Below are positions 8,438 to 10,659 of a stretch of DNA of 10,659 bases, in pieces. The translations under genes and the position numbers were made by a program. Source of the DNA: Phoronis ovalis (taxonomy: Eukaryota > Phoronida > Phoronidae); the NCBI GenBank assembly GCA_028565635.1, contig JAOXYB010061312.1:1-10659 (forward strand). The letters run 5' to 3'. The notes under the pieces are model-generated. The model saw only the letters and a list, made by a program, of their open reading frames with translations, was not told the origin of the DNA and searched no databases. Each line of letters begins with the position of its first letter. Position 1 is the first letter of the stretch.

Positions 8438-8551
8438 AAAACAGACGCTGAATTTACTAGCTAGCAGACAGTTTTTGTCAAAGTTTATAAAGCTGTGGAA
8501 GACTAGTTTCAAAGAGAAACAGAAAACAAATGTAGCAAGCTTACATTATAA
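8438..8551 (+). CDS. SFI1: SFI1-like gene, exon 3 of 5 seen
   Basis: Acceptor TTTTCTGACAG|AA and donor TATAA|GTAAGT. It contributes one base to the split lysine codon, 37 whole residues, and two bases of the next split codon. The centrin-binding core is LLASRQFLSKFIKLWK, with the tryptophan at W124, 29 residues after W95. It ends in the phrase SLHY with a split lysine. A similar LHYK phrase recurs in exon 5, consistent with a repeated unit whose leading part is A/V-x-LHYK. A second AG seven bases downstream (after AAAACAG) would also keep the exon open, but it would change the phase and break the join to exon 2. Confidence 0.8.
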
Positions 8552-8793
8552 GTAAGTCATGTTGTTAAAGCTGTAAAATAAATTTTACAGAAAAATTGTA
8601 AACTGTATAATTATATTGAATTTGTTTAACATTAGTTTTCAAAAAAAAGAACTGTATCTCCCATGACTTAATAATAATATAGTTGTAAAGAAAATTTTGT
8701 TTGATTGAATAACTTTAAAATTAACTGAACAAGCCAACATTGTGTTGTGTTACCACATAGTGTAGTGACAGGTGCTTTTGTTTCCTGTTGTAG
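8552..8793 (+). other. Short intron between exons 3 and 4 (phase 2)
   Basis: 242 bases with donor GTAAGT and acceptor TTTTGTTTCCTGTTGTAG, one of the strongest polypyrimidine tracts in the window. Nothing else was recognised inside. Confidence 0.78.
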
Positions 8794-8880
8794 AATTGAC
8801 ATGTTGACCAAATGTTGGCATGGTTGGAGATCGTATACTGCAGCTAGCCTAGTAAAACATCAGAAGAACCAAATTGCTGT
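8794..8880 (+). CDS. SFI1: SFI1-like gene, exon 4 of 5 seen
   Basis: Acceptor CCTGTTGTAG|A and donor GCTGT|GTGAGT. One base closes the split lysine codon, 28 whole residues follow, and two bases (GT) open the next split codon. The core is MLTKCWHGWRSY. W150 stands in the phenylalanine position and W153 in the tryptophan position, 29 residues after W124. Only this frame is open across the exon, and both splice sites agree in phase with their neighbours. The remainder (VKHQKNQIA) is a basic helical linker, as expected between centrin-binding units. Confidence 0.8.
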
Positions 8881-8975
8881 GTGAGTACTGTAACTGCCAC
8901 TGAATGATGTACACAGAAGTAATTTTGGATTAGTGATTAATACTGTCTCTAATGATTGTTAATCAGTTTTTTTTA

Positions 8976-9135
8976 ATGCCAAGCGCATCGGCATATAGTC
9001 GTAGGCTATGCGTCGTCGTTGTCAGCGTTGTTGTTGTCCGTAACACTTTCTTTTTCCTATTTGTTACAGGATAAATACAGGTCAGCATGCAGGTAAATTG
9101 TAATTTTGACCCAGATCAATTCAAAAATGGCCAAC
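8976..9135 (+). repeat. Dispersed repeat copy 2 (short)
   Basis: A T-rich run precedes a small stem closed by ATGCC (8976-8980) and GGCAT (8990-8994). The conserved head TATAGTCGTAG follows (8994-9004), then a CGTCGTCGTT…GTTGTTGTTGTCC run. Next come module A GTAACACTTTCTTT at 9040, a decayed TTACAGGATAAATACAGGTCA, and TTTTGACCCAGATCAATTC ending in AAAATGGCC near 9131. The closing module with GGTGGG is absent, and sequence after about 9135 does not match copy 1. Confidence 0.75.
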
Positions 9136-9205
9136 CTATGTTATCACTTTATCACGTGGGCCATTGCAAGTCGATCCTTAAAATGTCAGAAATGTCAATT
9201 ATAGA

Positions 9206-9654
9206 AGTAATCCTTGCCTTTAGTAAAGGGTTATCTAGTTTAATTCTGTTTCACATTCAGAAGATTGGTAACTCAAATCTGGCAATTGATTGGTGATCCA
9301 TTTACTTATGAGTCATTTCTATTTTGAGTTATTTTGGTGATTCTATGCTTGGTTGTGTTACTTACTAGTAACAGCTAGGTTTGGCCCAAGTCTATCTGTA
9401 GAAGTCATAGACCATCAGGCATGGATAATTTTTGTGCCATTTTTGATTGGATATTATATGTCACTGCCAGAACCAAAACATGTAACTTTTCAAGTCAGTT
9501 TAGTTTTTCCTTCTTTGAATTTTGAGCTAGCTGAATCTTCAAGTTGGGTAGGGGGTAAGGTAAGGCACATGTAGGTGGGCCTTTAGATGTCACCGAAAGG
9601 TCATTAAGGTTGATAACAGTAATCCTTGCTTTTGGCAAAGGGCTGTCTGGTTTA
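9206..9654 (+). repeat. Pair of 37-base direct repeats, 412 bases apart
   Basis: AGTAATCCTTGC begins both copies (9206-9242 and 9618-9654). They match at 31 of 37 positions, and all six differences are transitions. This suggests a second repeat family, or a tandem period of about 412 bases, following repeat copy 2. The flanks match only weakly. Confidence 0.65.
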
Positions 9655-10369
9655 TGTGAGATATTTTACATAAAAGTCACATTCGTACTACATCTCTTGA
9701 AAAGCTGACATAATGAGGCTTTAACTGTGAATTGATACCAAACAGTCTATCACTGTTTGACTGTTCATTACCATTTGACATATATATTTCACATTTAGCA
9801 GATACATGAGGTAGAAATGAGAATGAAGATGGTAGAATCATTTTTGGATCAGAGCTATATTTGTTGTCTGACTAAGCTCTTTTGTTATAAGTAATAACAT
9901 GTCTTTTTGTTCTTGACCTTGATCTTCAACATCTAATTAAGTATGAGTTGTACATTATGATCTGTCTTGAAAACCATGTCAGTTAAAGACATCATTCCAA
10001 CTCAGAAATATTTATGATTACTTCATGTCAGTGATCACATGCCCTTTGATCTTAACCTTTACCTTCAAACTAGATTTGCTGCATATCGAAAACTGCTGGC
10101 TGTATGTAAGTTCTTTAAAGTGTGATATACTGATGGTTAACTCAAGTTGTCATCTAGGTCAAAAGGTCAAGCATTCCTATAATTCTGTAGTAAGAAGACT
10201 TTCTTTTGTATTGGTTATATAGAGACCATGGAACTACAGAACATTGAAGTTGCAAAAATCATGATTTTACTAAAGAGGTAGGAGAGATTGTGCCAGTAAA
10301 CTTATTTTTATGTCATTATAATTAAATAAGGTGATTATGTAAACATATGTAAATAATTTGTTTCCGTAG

Positions 10370-10459
10370 GCTTCATTATAAGGATATCAGCAGGAGGCAA
10401 GTTCTAGCACATATGAAAGAACTCTACATCAAGTTTCAACATGCTAAGATATACCACAG
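10370..10459 (+). CDS. SFI1: SFI1-like gene, exon 5 of 5 seen
   Basis: Acceptor TTGTTTCCGTAG|G and donor CCACAG|GTATAA. One base completes a valine codon with the GT from exon 4, 29 whole residues follow, and AG opens another split codon, so the gene continues past the window. The peptide begins LHYKDISRRQ, echoing the LHYK phrase at the exon 3/4 junction, and runs on through VLAHMKELYIKFQHAK. Here Y190 and F193 take the F and W positions. The step from W153 is 40 residues rather than 29, so this unit is degenerate or slightly longer. The donor (GTATAA) is weaker than the others. Confidence 0.75.
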
Positions 10460-10500
10460 GTATAACAAATTAAATAAACTTTATTTAAGTTTTGCCTTTT

Positions 10501-10555
10501 TATGCCCATCACTATGTAATAGTGACCCATCACTATGTAATAGTGAATGGGCATA
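10501..10555 (+). repeat. Compound stem-loop at the head of repeat copy 3, with a 21-base tandem duplication
   Basis: The outer arms TATGCCCATCACTAT (10501-10515) and ATAGTGAATGGGCATA (10540-10555) pair with a single bulge. Inside, a 21-base unit containing TCACTATGTAATAGTGA is repeated exactly (10505-10525 and 10526-10546). Each unit is itself a 7-bp hairpin around GTA. The outer stem runs directly into the conserved TATAGTCGTAG head. Confidence 0.85.
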
Positions 10556-10659
10556 TAGTCGTAGGGTATGCGGCGGCAGCGGCGTATGTAACCTTTTCTT
10601 TGTCTCGCTATAATGGCTTCAGCTTTCGTCAGATCATCTTCGTATTTGGTACAGGGTAA
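10501..10659 (+). repeat. Dispersed repeat copy 3, cut by the window end
   Basis: The hairpin is followed by TATAGTCGTAG (10554-10564), a CGGCGGCAGCGGCG run in place of the CGTCGTCG run of copy 1, module A (GTAACCTTTTCTTTGTCTC from 10588), and the sub-repeat with CTTCAGCTTTCGTCAGATCA and GGTACAGGGTAA at the window edge. It has the same orientation and module order as copies 1 and 2. It lies in the intron downstream of exon 5. Confidence 0.82.

Larger units (their letters stand above)
8881..10369 (+). other. Intron between exons 4 and 5 (phase 2), repeat-rich
   Basis: The donor is GTGAGT at 8881 and the acceptor is AATTTGTTTCCGTAG ending at 10369. It contains repeat copy 2 (from 8976), a 37-base direct repeat (9206-9242 and 9618-9654), a perfect 8-bp stem-loop CAAACAGT/ACTGTTTG at 9739-9759, and related CTTGATCTT/CTTTGATCTTAACC phrases near 9916 and 10044. 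The several open frames of 65-73 residues in it lack splice signals and coding character. Confidence 0.7.

Noticed and set aside
9087-9296. 69-residue frame following repeat copy 2
   Set aside because: Its first third is repeat-derived sequence, and the rest overlaps the 9206 direct repeat. There is no splice support.
9739-9759. Perfect 8-bp stem-loop CAAACAGT/ACTGTTTG
   Set aside because: A short isolated hairpin in A/T-rich intron sequence. It is expected by chance and has no downstream T-run or partner to give it meaning.

Overview
The window looks like AT-rich nuclear DNA from an animal, most likely a marine lophotrochozoan such as a mollusc. There are no bacterial-style long ORFs, ribosome binding sites or operons. 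It holds short open stretches bounded by consensus splice sites (…AG at the 5' side, GTAAGT/GTGAGT at the 3' side), separated by long introns full of repeats. The taxonomic guess rests on exon style and repeat character only. I cannot confirm it without a search.

The one gene I can support is on the + strand. Five exons (5129-5354, 7294-7379, 8438-8551, 8794-8880, 10370-10459) splice together with every reading-frame phase matching. They give about 200 residues from the middle of a larger protein. The joined product is basic and helical, and F-x-x-W motifs recur mostly every 29-30 residues. This is the signature of the Sfi1 centrin-binding repeat family, and the order of repeats (including one unusually short 19-residue step) resembles what I recall of animal SFI1. 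SFI1 is a centriole/centrosome-associated protein that binds centrin along a long helix. Start and stop codons both lie outside the window or were not found.

Region by region: 1-5128 is intronic or upstream sequence with a weak candidate exon (191-311), three foldback (inverted-repeat) elements (860-1029, 2089-2287, 3174-3831) and a G-rich tract (4464-4511). The exon at 5129-5354 is followed by an intron filled mostly by a degenerate tandem repeat array (5388 to about 7000). Exons 2-4 lie between 7294 and 8880. The intron 8881-10369 carries a second copy of the same repeat family plus other direct repeats. Exon 5 (10370-10459) is followed at once by a third copy, cut by the window end.

The most interesting non-coding signal is this dispersed repeat family. 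All three copies share the head TATAGTCGTAG in the same orientation. Each head is preceded by a stem-loop closed by TGCC/GGCA, and in two copies the stems differ in sequence but remain paired. I found no mobile-element protein, no RNA gene and no CRISPR array.
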